Part shown: piece after piece, positions 43,148 through 50,950 of the stretch
Layout: every line of letters starts with the position of its first letter
Position numbering within the stretch: the first letter of the stretch is position 1
Source of the DNA: Pseudoduganella aquatica
GTDB taxonomy: Bacteria > Pseudomonadota > Gammaproteobacteria > Burkholderiales > Burkholderiaceae_D
Direction of reading: 5' to 3'
Length of the DNA stretch: 64,000 nucleotides
Assembly: GCF_009857595.1 (NCBI RefSeq)
Contig: NZ_WWCU01000005.1
Coordinates: 186,001 to 250,000, forward strand
Program-made: the position numbers and the translations under genes
Notes under the pieces: model-generated
Databases searched by the model: none
Told to the model about the DNA's origin: nothing
The model's input: only the letters and a program-made list of their open reading frames with translations

Positions 43148-44737
43148 TTATTTCGCGGACGGTGGCTGCTGGCCCAGTTCCGGATCCCGCTCGATCACGT
43201 CCAGCAGCGCCAGCACCACTTCGGGGTCGAACTGGCTGCCGCTGCGAGCCTTGATGTAGGTCATCACCTCAGGGTAGGGCCACGGTTCCTTGTACGGGCG
43301 CTCGTGCAGCAGGGAGTCGAACACGTCCACCACCGCCACGATGCGGGCGGAAATGGGAATAGCGCGCCCTTTCAGGCCGTTCGGATAGCCGGCACCGTCG
43401 AAATGCTCGTGGTGCGCACCGGCGATCTCGGCGCCATAAGTCAGATAGCTGACGCCGTCGACCATATTGGCGGCGCGTTCCAGGATGGTGCGGCCGACGT
43501 TGGCGTGGGTCTGCATCTGCACCCGCTCGTCGGGCGTGTGCAGGCCCGGCTTGAGCAGGATACGGTCCGGCGTCGCCACCTTGCCCACGTCGTGCAGGAT
43601 GCTGGCCAGGCCTATCATGTCGAGCAGCTGCGGGGTCAATTCGTCCTCGTAGACGCCGCGCTCCTTCATGCGCGCGGCGATGGCGGTCGACAGCGCCTGC
43701 ACGCGGCGCACATGGCCGCCGGTGCCGCTGTCGCGGAACTCGGCCAGGTCGGCCAGCGCTACCACGGTGGCCTCCTGCGCCTTGCGCAGCTGGCCGAACA
43801 TGTACAGGTTGTCGAAGGCGGCGGCGATACGCTGACAGAACACTTCCAGCAGGTCACGCTGGATCTGCGCCAGCGGCCACGGCGGCGTGACGGAGATCGC
43901 CACTTCCCGGTCCTGGGTGTGGATGAACAGCACGTTGGCCGGATGCTCGAACTGGCTTTTCTTTTCGGAGAAGGCCTTGGCGATGGCCGGCCACAGCGGA
44001 TGCTCGGACGGCATGCGCTCGTTCTCGGCCAGCGGCGCATAGCCGCCGGTGGCGGCCACCACGGTGGCCGGGCCGGTGTCGCCCTGCATCAGGCACAGCA
44101 CGCCGTCGGCGCCCACGTCCAGGATGGCGGACACCTGGTTCAGCACGCCCGAGGCGAACTCGCGCAGCGAGTGGATCTGGTACAGATTGGTGGCGCCGGC
44201 CAGGATCTTGCCCAGGCCCACGCGGCTGCGCTCGAGCATGTTCAGGCTCTCGTAGGCGCGCAGCGCGGAGATGACCGTGGTGAACAGCTTCTGCGTGGTC
44301 AGCTCGGTCTTGGCTTTGTAGTCGTTGATGTCGTATTCGATGATGACGCGCTGCTCGGGCGCCTGGCCGGGCTGGCCGGTGCGCAGCACCACGCGCACGA
44401 TGGCGTTGTGCAGTTCCTCGCGGATGCGGCGCGCCAGCAGCAGGCCGGCATCGTCGGTTTCCATCACCACGTCGAGCAGCACCAGGGCAATGTCGGGGGT
44501 GTCGCGCAGGATGTCGTAGGCTTCGCGCCCGCTGTAGGCGGAGAACAGCTCCAGTTCGCGGCCCTTGAAGCTGACATTGCGCAGCGCCAATCGGGTGACC
44601 GCATGCACGTCCACGTCGTCGTCGACGATCAGCACGCGCCACAGGCGCTGGTCCGGCGCCGGCAAGCCGGCCGGCGCCACTTCCTCATCGTCCTCGTCGA
44701 GCAGCCAGTTGTCGTCTGAGGCGTTTGAATCGGTCAT
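43148..44737 (-). CDS. Response regulator with DUF3369 and HD-GYP domain
   Basis: A 529-residue protein with an acidic N-terminus, a receiver (about 33-150, acceptor D89 in LVLLDVV), a DUF3369/GAF-like middle (about 160-330) and an HD-GYP domain (about 345-520). HD-GYP motifs are intact: ILHDVGKVATPD, HANVGRTILE and HHEHFDGAGYPNGLKG. Such proteins hydrolyse c-di-GMP to GMP under receiver control. The start at 44737 has GGAGA 5 bp upstream. It is divergent from cheW, with 195 bp between them. Confidence 0.92.
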   Translation of the reverse strand: MTDSNASDDNWLLDEDDEEVAPAGLPAPDQRLWRVLIVDDDVDVHAVTRLALRNVSFKGRELELFSAYSGREAYDILRDTPDIALVLLDVVMETDDAGLLLARRIREELHNAIVRVVLRTGQPGQAPEQRVIIEYDINDYKAKTELTTQKLFTTVISALRAYESLNMLERSRVGLGKILAGATNLYQIHSLREFASGVLNQVSAILDVGADGVLCLMQGDTGPATVVAATGGYAPLAENERMPSEHPLWPAIAKAFSEKKSQFEHPANVLFIHTQDREVAISVTPPWPLAQIQRDLLEVFCQRIAAAFDNLYMFGQLRKAQEATVVALADLAEFRDSGTGGHVRRVQALSTAIAARMKERGVYEDELTPQLLDMIGLASILHDVGKVATPDRILLKPGLHTPDERVQMQTHANVGRTILERAANMVDGVSYLTYGAEIAGAHHEHFDGAGYPNGLKGRAIPISARIVAVVDVFDSLLHERPYKEPWPYPEVMTYIKARSGSQFDPEVVLALLDVIERDPELGQQPPSAK

Positions 44738-44860
44738 ACATTCTCCAAGGTCGCGCGAGGCTGCGCGGTTTGCGCGCGCGGCTCCCGCGGCGCGCGCCGT
44801 CTGGTTCCCAGCATAATCAGAATTTGCCAGCCTGACAACCCCCGCCAAAGGTGCCGCCGT

Positions 44861-44896
44861 CCGTTTTCCAACAATAGCAAATGCCCCGGAAAACGG
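44861..44896. promoter_or_regulatory. Nine-bp inverted repeat upstream of cheW
   Basis: CCGTTTTCC (44861-44869) and GGAAAACGG (44888-44896) are exact reverse complements separated by 18 bp, ending 36 bp before the cheW start codon. The GAAGGAG Shine-Dalgarno of cheW lies further downstream. The spacing suits a dimeric regulator binding on one DNA face or an RNA stem in the leader; neither is shown. Confidence 0.4.
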
Positions 44897-44932
44897 CTAC
44901 CCTGATAACATCCCTCATGCGAAGGAGCCACC

Positions 44933-45439
44933 ATGCAAGACGCCGCCAACAACACCAATACCGCCAGCAACCCCGGCAGCGACAGCGACGGCCGCGAGTT
45001 CCTGGCCTTCAAGCTAGGCAAGGAAGAGTACGGCATCGACATCCTGAAGGTGCAGGAGATCCGGGGCTATGAGGCGGTCACGCGCATCGCCAGCGCGCCG
45101 GAATTTATCAAGGGCGTGATTAATTTGCGCGGCATCATCATCCCGGTGGTGGATATGCGCATCAAGTTCCACCTGGGCGAGCCGGTGTATGACGACTTTA
45201 CCGTCGTGATCATTCTCAACATCAAGGGCCGCGTGGTGGGCATGGTGGTGGACAGCGTGTCGGACGTGACCACGCTGATGCCGGAACAGATCAAGCCGGC
45301 GCCGGAAATGGGTACGGCTTTCAGCACCGAGTATGTGCTCGGGCTGGGCACCATAGACGAGCGCATGCTGATACTGGTCGATATCGATACGCTGATGTCC
45401 AGCCCGGAGATGGGGCTGATTGAGAGTTTGCAGCCGTGA
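44933..45439 (+). CDS. cheW: Chemotaxis coupling protein CheW
   Basis: A 168-residue CheW of normal length. It has [20 protein letters not shown] at the N-terminus, [20 protein letters not shown] in the core and [15 protein letters not shown] near the end. CheW links chemoreceptors to CheA. No cheA or receptor gene is adjacent; it stands alone beside an HD-GYP regulator. A GAAGGAG Shine-Dalgarno precedes the ATG. A GGCGGGTTA palindrome starts 5 bp after its stop. Confidence 0.95.
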   Translation: MQDAANNTNTASNPGSDSDGREFLAFKLGKEEYGIDILKVQEIRGYEAVTRIASAPEFIKGVINLRGIIIPVVDMRIKFHLGEPVYDDFTVVIILNIKGRVVGMVVDSVSDVTTLMPEQIKPAPEMGTAFSTEYVLGLGTIDERMLILVDIDTLMSSPEMGLIESLQP

Positions 45440-45444
45440 CGCAC

Positions 45445-45474
45445 GGCGGGTTACGCTGCGCTAACCCGCCCTAC
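45445..45474. repeat. GGCGGGTTA/TAACCCGCC palindromic repeat, copy 4
   Basis: GGCGGGTTA (45445-45453) and TAACCCGCC (45462-45470) with an 8-base centre and a CTAC flank. It fills the gap between convergent cheW and the J-domain gene. The CTA of the flank, read on the minus strand, is the TAG stop of the J-domain gene. Confidence 0.8.
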
Positions 45475-46463
45475 TTTCTGCAGTTGGTCTTGTCGGCTGA
45501 TGGGTCGATGTTCTGGTAGCGGATTTCGTACTTGCCGCTGGCCAGCTTGTCGACCACCCAGGTGTCGCGCGCCAGCACGTAGGCGTAGCGCACATTGGAT
45601 TTGCGCTCCAGGTCGTAGACCTTGATGAACACGGCCGAGTCGTTGCCGGCGTTGTCCAGCGTGAGCTGCATGTCCTCGCCCTTGTTGCTGACCGGGAAGC
45701 CGGCCACGTAGCCGGACTGCGCCGGCCAGGCTTCGCCGTTGGGCGCGGCCAGCGCGGGCGCGTCGGCGTCGCAATCGGCCGGGGCGGCGGTGGCCGTGCC
45801 CGGCAGCACCACTTGCGACAGCGCCACCACCTTGATCAGCGGCGCGCGCAGCACGCCGCTTTCGGTCGCGTAAGGCTTGGCGACGGCCCAGCTGTCGGCC
45901 AGCGGATCGTTCCTGGCTTCGGCCCTGGCGGCCGGCGCCGGGGTGGCGGACGGCGCCGGCCCGGTCATGCCCGCCGCCGCGCTCAGTTCGCTCTTGCTGC
46001 CCAGCGCTGCGGCCAGCACCGCCTGCAGGCGCGGCTGGCCGGCCGACACCACGCCGCCCACCCAGCCCACCACCAGGCTCAGGCCCAGCGCCACGCCCCA
46101 TTTCCAGTTGCGGCGCCAGCCCGAACGCACCGCGCGCGGTTCGTCCATATGTTCCGGCCAGGCATGCTCCGGTCCCGCGTGCCGGGGCGCCTTATGGCCG
46201 TCCTCGTGGCGCGTGCTTTCCAGCCATTCGATTTCCCATTCCTCGGCCGCGATCCACTCGTCATGCTCCTTGCGGCGCTGTGGATCGGCCAGCGTGCCAT
46301 AGGCGCTGTTGAGGATGGCCATGATGCGCGCCGCCTTTTCGTCGCCCGGATTCTTGTCCGGGTGGTATTTCTGGCTGAGCGCCTTGTAGGCGGCACGTAT
46401 GACTTCCTGCGGCGCCATGCGCGCCACTTTCAGGTTGTCATAGTGAGTGTGTATCTTTCCCAT
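45471..46463 (-). CDS. J-domain membrane protein
   Basis: A 330-residue protein with an N-terminal J domain (about 6-65) that keeps the HPD motif (KYHPDKNPGDEKAA) needed to stimulate DnaK ATPase. A charged linker, one membrane segment (about 122-143, WGVALGLSLVVGWVGGVVSA) and a C-terminal domain follow; the latter's function I do not recognise (ends KYEIRYQNIDP). It lacks the Gly/Phe and zinc regions of DnaJ, so it is a specialised co-chaperone tethered to the membrane. Its stop codon lies in a repeat element. Confidence 0.8.
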   Translation of the reverse strand: MGKIHTHYDNLKVARMAPQEVIRAAYKALSQKYHPDKNPGDEKAARIMAILNSAYGTLADPQRRKEHDEWIAAEEWEIEWLESTRHEDGHKAPRHAGPEHAWPEHMDEPRAVRSGWRRNWKWGVALGLSLVVGWVGGVVSAGQPRLQAVLAAALGSKSELSAAAGMTGPAPSATPAPAARAEARNDPLADSWAVAKPYATESGVLRAPLIKVVALSQVVLPGTATAAPADCDADAPALAAPNGEAWPAQSGYVAGFPVSNKGEDMQLTLDNAGNDSAVFIKVYDLERKSNVRYAYVLARDTWVVDKLASGKYEIRYQNIDPSADKTNCRK

Positions 46464-46585
46464 CGTTCCGTTAACTTTTCGACAAGCGCGCCGCGACGGG
46501 TGGCCGCGCTGAATCGACCATCATAGCTGATTCCGGGCCGTCAAACCCATCAAACAGCCGACGAAAAGCGGTGCAATTCGCGCAA

Positions 46586-47740
46586 TCAGAGCCGGTGGCT
46601 GCGATCGGCGGCGGCCAGCTGGGCTGGCAATTCCACATTCTTTCCTATGACCAACACCTTAAACAGCTCGCCCATCTCGGCCGGCGACACAAGTTTCTGC
46701 AAAGCATTGGCCTGTGGCAAATATGCCATAGCGTCGGACGGATCGGTGCGCAGCAGCAGCTCGCCCACGCCGGCGCCGATCAGGAAAGCGGCCTGGTTCA
46801 TATAGGCCAGCACGTCGGCGCCCGCGTCCTGCGCGGCCACGGCGGCGGCGGTGAAGTCCACGTGGGCGGTGATGTCCTGCAGGCCGGGCAGGTAGAAGGG
46901 CTCGGCGTGGGCGTGGTGGCGGTAGTGGCACATCAGCGTGCCCTTGTCGCGCTGGTCCAGATAGTACTCGTGGCCGGGGAAGCCGTAGTCGAGCAGCACG
47001 GCGGCGCCGCTGCCCTGGGCCAGCATGCGGCCCAGCGTAGCCATGAAGCCGCAGGCGGTGCCGTGCAGCTCGGTTTCATAACCGTCCGGCAGCTCGGCTT
47101 CCTGCTCGGCGCCGACCTGGCTGGCCAGCTGCCGCTGCAGCTCGGCGCTCATGGGCTGTTCCTCGTAGGCGAAGCCGCCGTCCTGGATGGTGACGTACAG
47201 TTCGCGCCAGCCGCCAGCGGTCTTGCGCACCAGCTGCACCGGCATGGCGTCCAGCACCTCGTTGCCGAACACGGCGCCGTCCCAGCGCTCGGGCAGCGCG
47301 TCCAGCCATACCACCTGCGGGAAGCCGCCCAGCAGCGCCTGCTGGCGCGCGCGCAGCTCGCCGGACAGTTCCACAATCGCGTATTGCTCCAGCTCTATCC
47401 CGGCGGCCTTCAGCTCGGTCAGGATGTCGAAGGCCAGCTTGCCGGTGCCGGCGCCGAACTCGAGGATGCGGGGCGCGCTTTGAGCGATAATAGCGGCTGC
47501 CACATGGGCCAGCGTGGCGCCGAACAGCGGCGTCAGCTCGGGGGCGGTTGTAAAATCGCCATCCTTGCCCAGCTTGGCGGCGCCGCCGCTGTAGTAGCCC
47601 AGGCCGGGCGCGTACAAGGCCAGTTCCATGAAGCGGGTGAAGGGGATGGCGCCGGGCGCGCGCTCGATTTCGGCGGCGATCAGGTGCTGCAGGGCGTGGG
47701 ACGCGGCCAGCGCGTCGCTAGTGGGTGCGGGTAAGCTCAT
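46586..47740 (-). CDS. MidA/NDUFAF7 family SAM-dependent methyltransferase (DUF185)
   Basis: A 384-residue protein with the family opening GAIPFTRFMELALYAPGLGY, the SAM-binding glycine loop RILEFGAGTGKLAFDIL and the conserved NEVLDAMPVQ. The mitochondrial homologue NDUFAF7 methylates an arginine of a complex I subunit; bacterial members are little studied. The start is 21 bp from the divergent SDR gene, so the promoters overlap or one lies within the other's coding region. Confidence 0.88.
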   Translation of the reverse strand: MSLPAPTSDALAASHALQHLIAAEIERAPGAIPFTRFMELALYAPGLGYYSGGAAKLGKDGDFTTAPELTPLFGATLAHVAAAIIAQSAPRILEFGAGTGKLAFDILTELKAAGIELEQYAIVELSGELRARQQALLGGFPQVVWLDALPERWDGAVFGNEVLDAMPVQLVRKTAGGWRELYVTIQDGGFAYEEQPMSAELQRQLASQVGAEQEAELPDGYETELHGTACGFMATLGRMLAQGSGAAVLLDYGFPGHEYYLDQRDKGTLMCHYRHHAHAEPFYLPGLQDITAHVDFTAAAVAAQDAGADVLAYMNQAAFLIGAGVGELLLRTDPSDAMAYLPQANALQKLVSPAEMGELFKVLVIGKNVELPAQLAAADRSHRL

Positions 47741-47761
47741 CCCGGCATTTTAAACAATTCG

Positions 47762-48556
47762 ATGGAACTATTCATGACACAGGCAGACAACACGGCGGCG
47801 CCGGCCCCGGTGGCGCTGGTGACCGGCGCCGGGCGCCGCATCGGCCGCGCCATCGCGCTGGGCATGGCGCAGGCCGGCTGGGACGTGGCGGTGCATTACC
47901 GCCACTCGCTGGCCGAGGCGCAGCAGGTGGTGGCGCAGATCGCCGCCATGGGCCGGCGCGCCATCGCCCTGCCCTGCGACCTGGCCGACGAGGCGGCCGT
48001 GCGGCGCCTGCTGCCGCAGGCCGTCAGCGTGCTGGGACAGGTATCCTGCGTGGTCAACAACGCCTCGCTGTTCGACTACGACAGCGCGGCCAGCTTCACC
48101 CAGGCGCGGCTGGCCGAGCACATGGCGGCCAATGTGGCCGCGCCCATCCTGCTGGCGCAGGCGCTGCACGCGGCCACGCCGGACGGCGCCCAGGCCGTGG
48201 TTTTGAATCTGCTCGACCAAAAACTGTACAATCTCAATCCCGACTTCCTGTCCTACACCTTGTCCAAGGCCGCGCTGCACACGGCCACGACCATGCTGGC
48301 CCAGGAACTGGCGCCGAAAGTGCGCGTGGCCGGCATAGCGCCCGGCATCACGCTGGTGTCCGGCGAACAGAGCGAGGACGGCTTCGCCAAGGCGCATACG
48401 CAAACGCCGCTGGGCCGTTCCAGCACGCCGGAGGACATCGTGGCCGCCGTGCTGTACGCGGCCGGCGCGCGCGCGCTGACCGGCAGCACGCTGCTGGTCG
48501 ACGGCGGCCAGCACCTGCAGGCTTCGCCGCGCGACGTGATGTTCCTCGCGAAATAA
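47762..48556 (+). CDS. folM: SDR family oxidoreductase, pteridine reductase/FolM-like
   Basis: A 264-residue short-chain dehydrogenase. The cofactor loop is TGAGRRIGRAIA with the arginine typical of pteridine reductases, followed by NNASLFDYDS, the catalytic YTLSK (Y-x3-K) and the terminal LLVDGGQHL. FolM reduces dihydromonapterin or dihydrobiopterin with NADPH. The next gene is folB, which supports a pterin role. ATG at 47762 or 47774 are both possible; GGAAC lies before the second. Confidence 0.78.
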   Translation: MELFMTQADNTAAPAPVALVTGAGRRIGRAIALGMAQAGWDVAVHYRHSLAEAQQVVAQIAAMGRRAIALPCDLADEAAVRRLLPQAVSVLGQVSCVVNNASLFDYDSAASFTQARLAEHMAANVAAPILLAQALHAATPDGAQAVVLNLLDQKLYNLNPDFLSYTLSKAALHTATTMLAQELAPKVRVAGIAPGITLVSGEQSEDGFAKAHTQTPLGRSSTPEDIVAAVLYAAGARALTGSTLLVDGGQHLQASPRDVMFLAK

Positions 48557-48588
48557 TTATTTATACTCTTTATACTGAAAGCTCAACC

Positions 48589-48987
48589 ATGCTGTCCGCC
48601 CTGACCCACCCCCGGCTCCAAGACTGCCGCCGCCTGTTCCTGCGCAACTACGAAGTGCTGATCAACATCGGCGTGCACGATTTCGAGAAGAAGGGCGAGC
48701 AGCGCGTCCTGATCAATGTGGACCTGTATATCCCGCTGGCGCTGTCGACCCCGACGGCCGACGAGCTGCACGAGGTGGTGGACTACGACTTCATGCGCGA
48801 GACCATCGCGCGCCGCATGGCCGAGGGCCATGTGCACCTGCAGGAAACCCTGTGCGACGACGTGGTGCAAGCCATGCTGGCGCACCCGCGCGTGCGCGCC
48901 GCGCGCGTGTCGACCATGAAGCCGGACGTCTACCCGGATTGCGAAGGCGTGGGCGTGGAAGTGTTCCGTATTAAGGATGACGTGTAA
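48589..48987 (+). CDS. folB: Dihydroneopterin aldolase
   Basis: A 132-residue FolB-type protein ([38 protein letters not shown]). It cleaves dihydroneopterin to 6-hydroxymethyl-dihydropterin in folate synthesis; some relatives act as FolX epimerases. It sits 32 bp after folM-like, and its TAA shares one base with the ttcA ATG (TAATG), so it is coupled to ttcA. Confidence 0.87.
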   Translation: MLSALTHPRLQDCRRLFLRNYEVLINIGVHDFEKKGEQRVLINVDLYIPLALSTPTADELHEVVDYDFMRETIARRMAEGHVHLQETLCDDVVQAMLAHPRVRAARVSTMKPDVYPDCEGVGVEVFRIKDDV

Positions 48988-49913
48988 TGAACGCAGTGAT
49001 GGAAAACCTGGCCGCCGCGCCAGCAGGAAAGTCGGCCGAAAAGATCGCGCTGGAAAACAACAAGCTGCACAAGCGCCTGTGCCGCCTGGTGGGCCAGGCC
49101 ATCGGCGACTTCAACATGATCGAAGACGGCGACAAGGTCATGGTCTGCCTGTCCGGCGGCAAGGACAGCTACGCGCTGCTGGACATCCTGATGACCTTGC
49201 GCGAGCGCGCGCCGATCAATTTCGAGATCGTGGCCGTCAACCTGGACCAGAAGCAGCCCAACTTCCCGGCCGACATCCTGCCGGCCTACCTGGAAAAGCT
49301 GAGCATCCCCTACCACATTGAAAACCAGGACACCTACAGCATCGTCAAGCGCCTGATCCCGGAAGGCAAGACCACCTGCTCGCTGTGCTCGCGCCTGCGC
49401 CGCGGCATCCTGTACCGCGTGGCCGACGAGCTGGGCTGCAACAAGATCGCCCTGGGCCACCACCGCGACGACATCCTGGAAACCTTCTTCCTGAATATGT
49501 TCTTCGGCGGCAAACTGAAGGGCATGCCGGCCAAGCTGGTGTCGGACGACGGCAAGCACATGGTGATACGCCCGATGGCCTACGTGAAGGAAGCGGACAC
49601 CGAGCGCTACGCCGAAGTGAAAGGCTTCCCGATTATCCCGTGCGACCTGTGCGGCTCGCAGGAAAACCTGCAGCGCAAGCAGATCAAGAACCTGATGCGC
49701 GAATGGGACAAGAAGCATCCAGGCCGCGTGGACAACATCTTCTCGGCGCTGTCGACCGTGGTGCCCTCGCACCTGATGGACCGCGACCTGTTCGGCTTCC
49801 AGGACATCAAGGCCGACGGCCTGGCCAACCCGCTGGGCGACATCGCCTTCGACGAGGAGCCCTGCTCCACGCCGAGCACCGCGCCCGGCATCATCCCGCT
49901 GCAGCCGCTCTGA
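48987..49913 (+). CDS. ttcA: tRNA 2-thiocytidine(32) synthetase TtcA
   Basis: A 308-residue protein of the PP-loop ATPase family. The PP-loop is [10 protein letters not shown] (from residue 56), the iron-sulfur cysteines are in CSLCSR (C131, C134) and a third is in PCDLCGSQ. TtcA thiolates cytidine 32 in several tRNAs with a [4Fe-4S] cluster. It ends [20 protein letters not shown], as family members do. It starts on the last base of the folB stop. Confidence 0.95.
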   Translation: MNAVMENLAAAPAGKSAEKIALENNKLHKRLCRLVGQAIGDFNMIEDGDKVMVCLSGGKDSYALLDILMTLRERAPINFEIVAVNLDQKQPNFPADILPAYLEKLSIPYHIENQDTYSIVKRLIPEGKTTCSLCSRLRRGILYRVADELGCNKIALGHHRDDILETFFLNMFFGGKLKGMPAKLVSDDGKHMVIRPMAYVKEADTERYAEVKGFPIIPCDLCGSQENLQRKQIKNLMREWDKKHPGRVDNIFSALSTVVPSHLMDRDLFGFQDIKADGLANPLGDIAFDEEPCSTPSTAPGIIPLQPL

Positions 49914-49929
49914 TTTGCATCAAACCGCC

Positions 49930-49962
49930 ACGCCTTGCCGATGTTACGGCAAGGCGTACAAT
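49930..49962. promoter_or_regulatory. Promoter with embedded 11-bp inverted repeat upstream of the toxin-antitoxin pair
   Basis: ACGCCTTGCCG (49930-49940) pairs exactly with CGGCAAGGCGT (49947-49957) around a 6-base loop. The same stretch contains TTGCCG (49935-49940) as -35 and TACAAT (49957-49962) as -10, 16 bp apart, 25 bp before the antitoxin ATG. This matches an autoregulated toxin-antitoxin operator; because ttcA ends 16 bp upstream, the stem may also serve as its terminator. Confidence 0.55.
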
Positions 49963-49986
49963 CGGTTGTCAAACCAGGAGCACACC

Positions 49987-50220
49987 ATGGACGCCCCAGT
50001 AGCAAGCTCACTCCCCGAAACTTTGCAGCAGCAGCTGGCCCAGCTGGCCGAACTGACCGGCCAGTCCGAGAGCAGCATCATGCAACTGGCACTGCAAGAA
50101 TACCTGGACTGCCATCTCCCCGAGATGCTGGAACTGCAAGCGTCCGAGCAACAAGCCGATCGCAAGGAATTTGCGTCCAAAGAAGAAGTTCGGGAAGTAT
50201 TCGCCCGATATGGCGCATGA
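49987..50220 (+). CDS. Ribbon-helix-helix-type antitoxin
   Basis: A 77-residue protein (MDAPVASSLPETLQQQLAQL...SSIMQLALQEYLDCH) whose N-terminal half fits a CopG/RHH DNA-binding fold and whose C-terminal half is a charged tail (ASEQQADRKEFASKEEV) likely to wrap the toxin. An AGGAG lies 8 bp before the ATG. It overlaps the ParE-like gene by 11 bp, the usual layout of a ParD-ParE type II pair. Confidence 0.75.
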   Translation: MDAPVASSLPETLQQQLAQLAELTGQSESSIMQLALQEYLDCHLPEMLELQASEQQADRKEFASKEEVREVFARYGA

Positions 50221-50491
50221 ACCCGAACTTGAATGGACGCCTCTTGCCGTTAAGAGCCTGGAGCAGGTTCTTGCGCGCATAGCCCAGGATAACCCAGCTG
50301 CCGCGCAGCGATTCGCCCGAAGAGTAAAACAAAAAACTGAGCAATTGCGCCAGTACCCCGCGCTTGGCAAAGCCGCCCACAACAAGCGCCGCATCCTGCT
50401 TGTCCATCCAAACTATCAACTCACGTACCGCGTCACCGACCAAGCGGTCGAGATCCTCAACATCCGCCACGTCGCACGCAAGCCCAAATAG
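50210..50491 (+). CDS. RelE/ParE superfamily toxin
   Basis: A 93-residue protein (MAHEPELEWTPLAVKSLEQV...YPALGKAAHNKRRILLVHPN, then YRVTDQAVEILNIRHVARKP) with the length and beta-strand pattern of ParE toxins, which poison DNA gyrase; RelE-like mRNA interferase action cannot be excluded. It starts inside the antitoxin gene. I chose ATG 50210 over 50171 because it gives the normal family length. Confidence 0.78.
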   Translation: MAHEPELEWTPLAVKSLEQVLARIAQDNPAAAQRFARRVKQKTEQLRQYPALGKAAHNKRRILLVHPNYQLTYRVTDQAVEILNIRHVARKPK

Positions 50492-50549
50492 CGCTCAATT
50501 GGCGCCCAAAACTGCCTGCCTCAACAACCGGCTACTCCACACAATTTTC

Positions 50550-50607
50550 TTGACATCTCATTTTCGACGGCACAATATATTAACAAATTCGTTAATTATC
50601 TAATTAA
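50550..50607 (+). promoter_or_regulatory. Promoter and nested palindromes upstream of the ArsR-desaturase pair
   Basis: A consensus -35 TTGACA (50550-50555) is followed by AT-rich DNA with the likely -10 around 50573-50581. Over the -10 and start region lie ATTAAC-n6-GTTAAT (50579-50596) and TTAATTA-n2-TAATTAA (50592-50607), which overlap and reach to 3 bp before the arsR-type ATG. ArsR repressors commonly bind such AT-rich palindromes, so this is a likely autoregulatory operator. Confidence 0.6.
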
Positions 50608-50610
50608 ATA

Positions 50611-50937
50611 ATGTCCCTGGATAAAGTATTTGAAGCGCTGGCATCGGCGCCACGCCGCAAAATCCTGGCCTACCTGGCCGAGGCCGAGATGAATACGTCC
50701 GAACTGGCGGCGCGCTTCGAGATGAGCGCACCGGCGATTTCGCGCCACCTGTCGGTGCTGGAAAACGCGGGGCTGATCAGCAGCGAACGGCGAGGCCAGT
50801 TCGTGTTCTACAAGCTCACAGCGGACAACGTCGCCAACACCCTGACCAGCTATGCGCTGGAGCTATGCCCGGCAGGCAGGCCGCTCAAGCGCGAGTCCGC
50901 CGCCATCGCCGCCAACCGGCGCAACCGGAAAGTCTAG
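50611..50937 (+). CDS. ArsR-type transcriptional repressor without metal-site cysteines
   Basis: A 108-residue winged-helix protein (FEALASAPRRKILAYLAEAE, MSAPAISRHLSVLENAGLIS). The ELCVCD-type metal-binding motif of classical ArsR/SmtB sensors is missing and the only cysteine is in the C-terminal LELCPAG, so it probably senses something other than arsenic. It is 13 bp from the desaturase start, and palindromes cover its own promoter. Confidence 0.85.
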   Translation: MSLDKVFEALASAPRRKILAYLAEAEMNTSELAARFEMSAPAISRHLSVLENAGLISSERRGQFVFYKLTADNVANTLTSYALELCPAGRPLKRESAAIAANRRNRKV

Positions 50938-50950
50938 ACGGGAGAAACGC

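Noticed and set aside
47725..48987. 420-codon frame covering folM and folB as one protein
   Set aside because: Only the last 132 codons are FolB. The upstream part is an out-of-frame shadow of the SDR gene, which has its own intact motifs.
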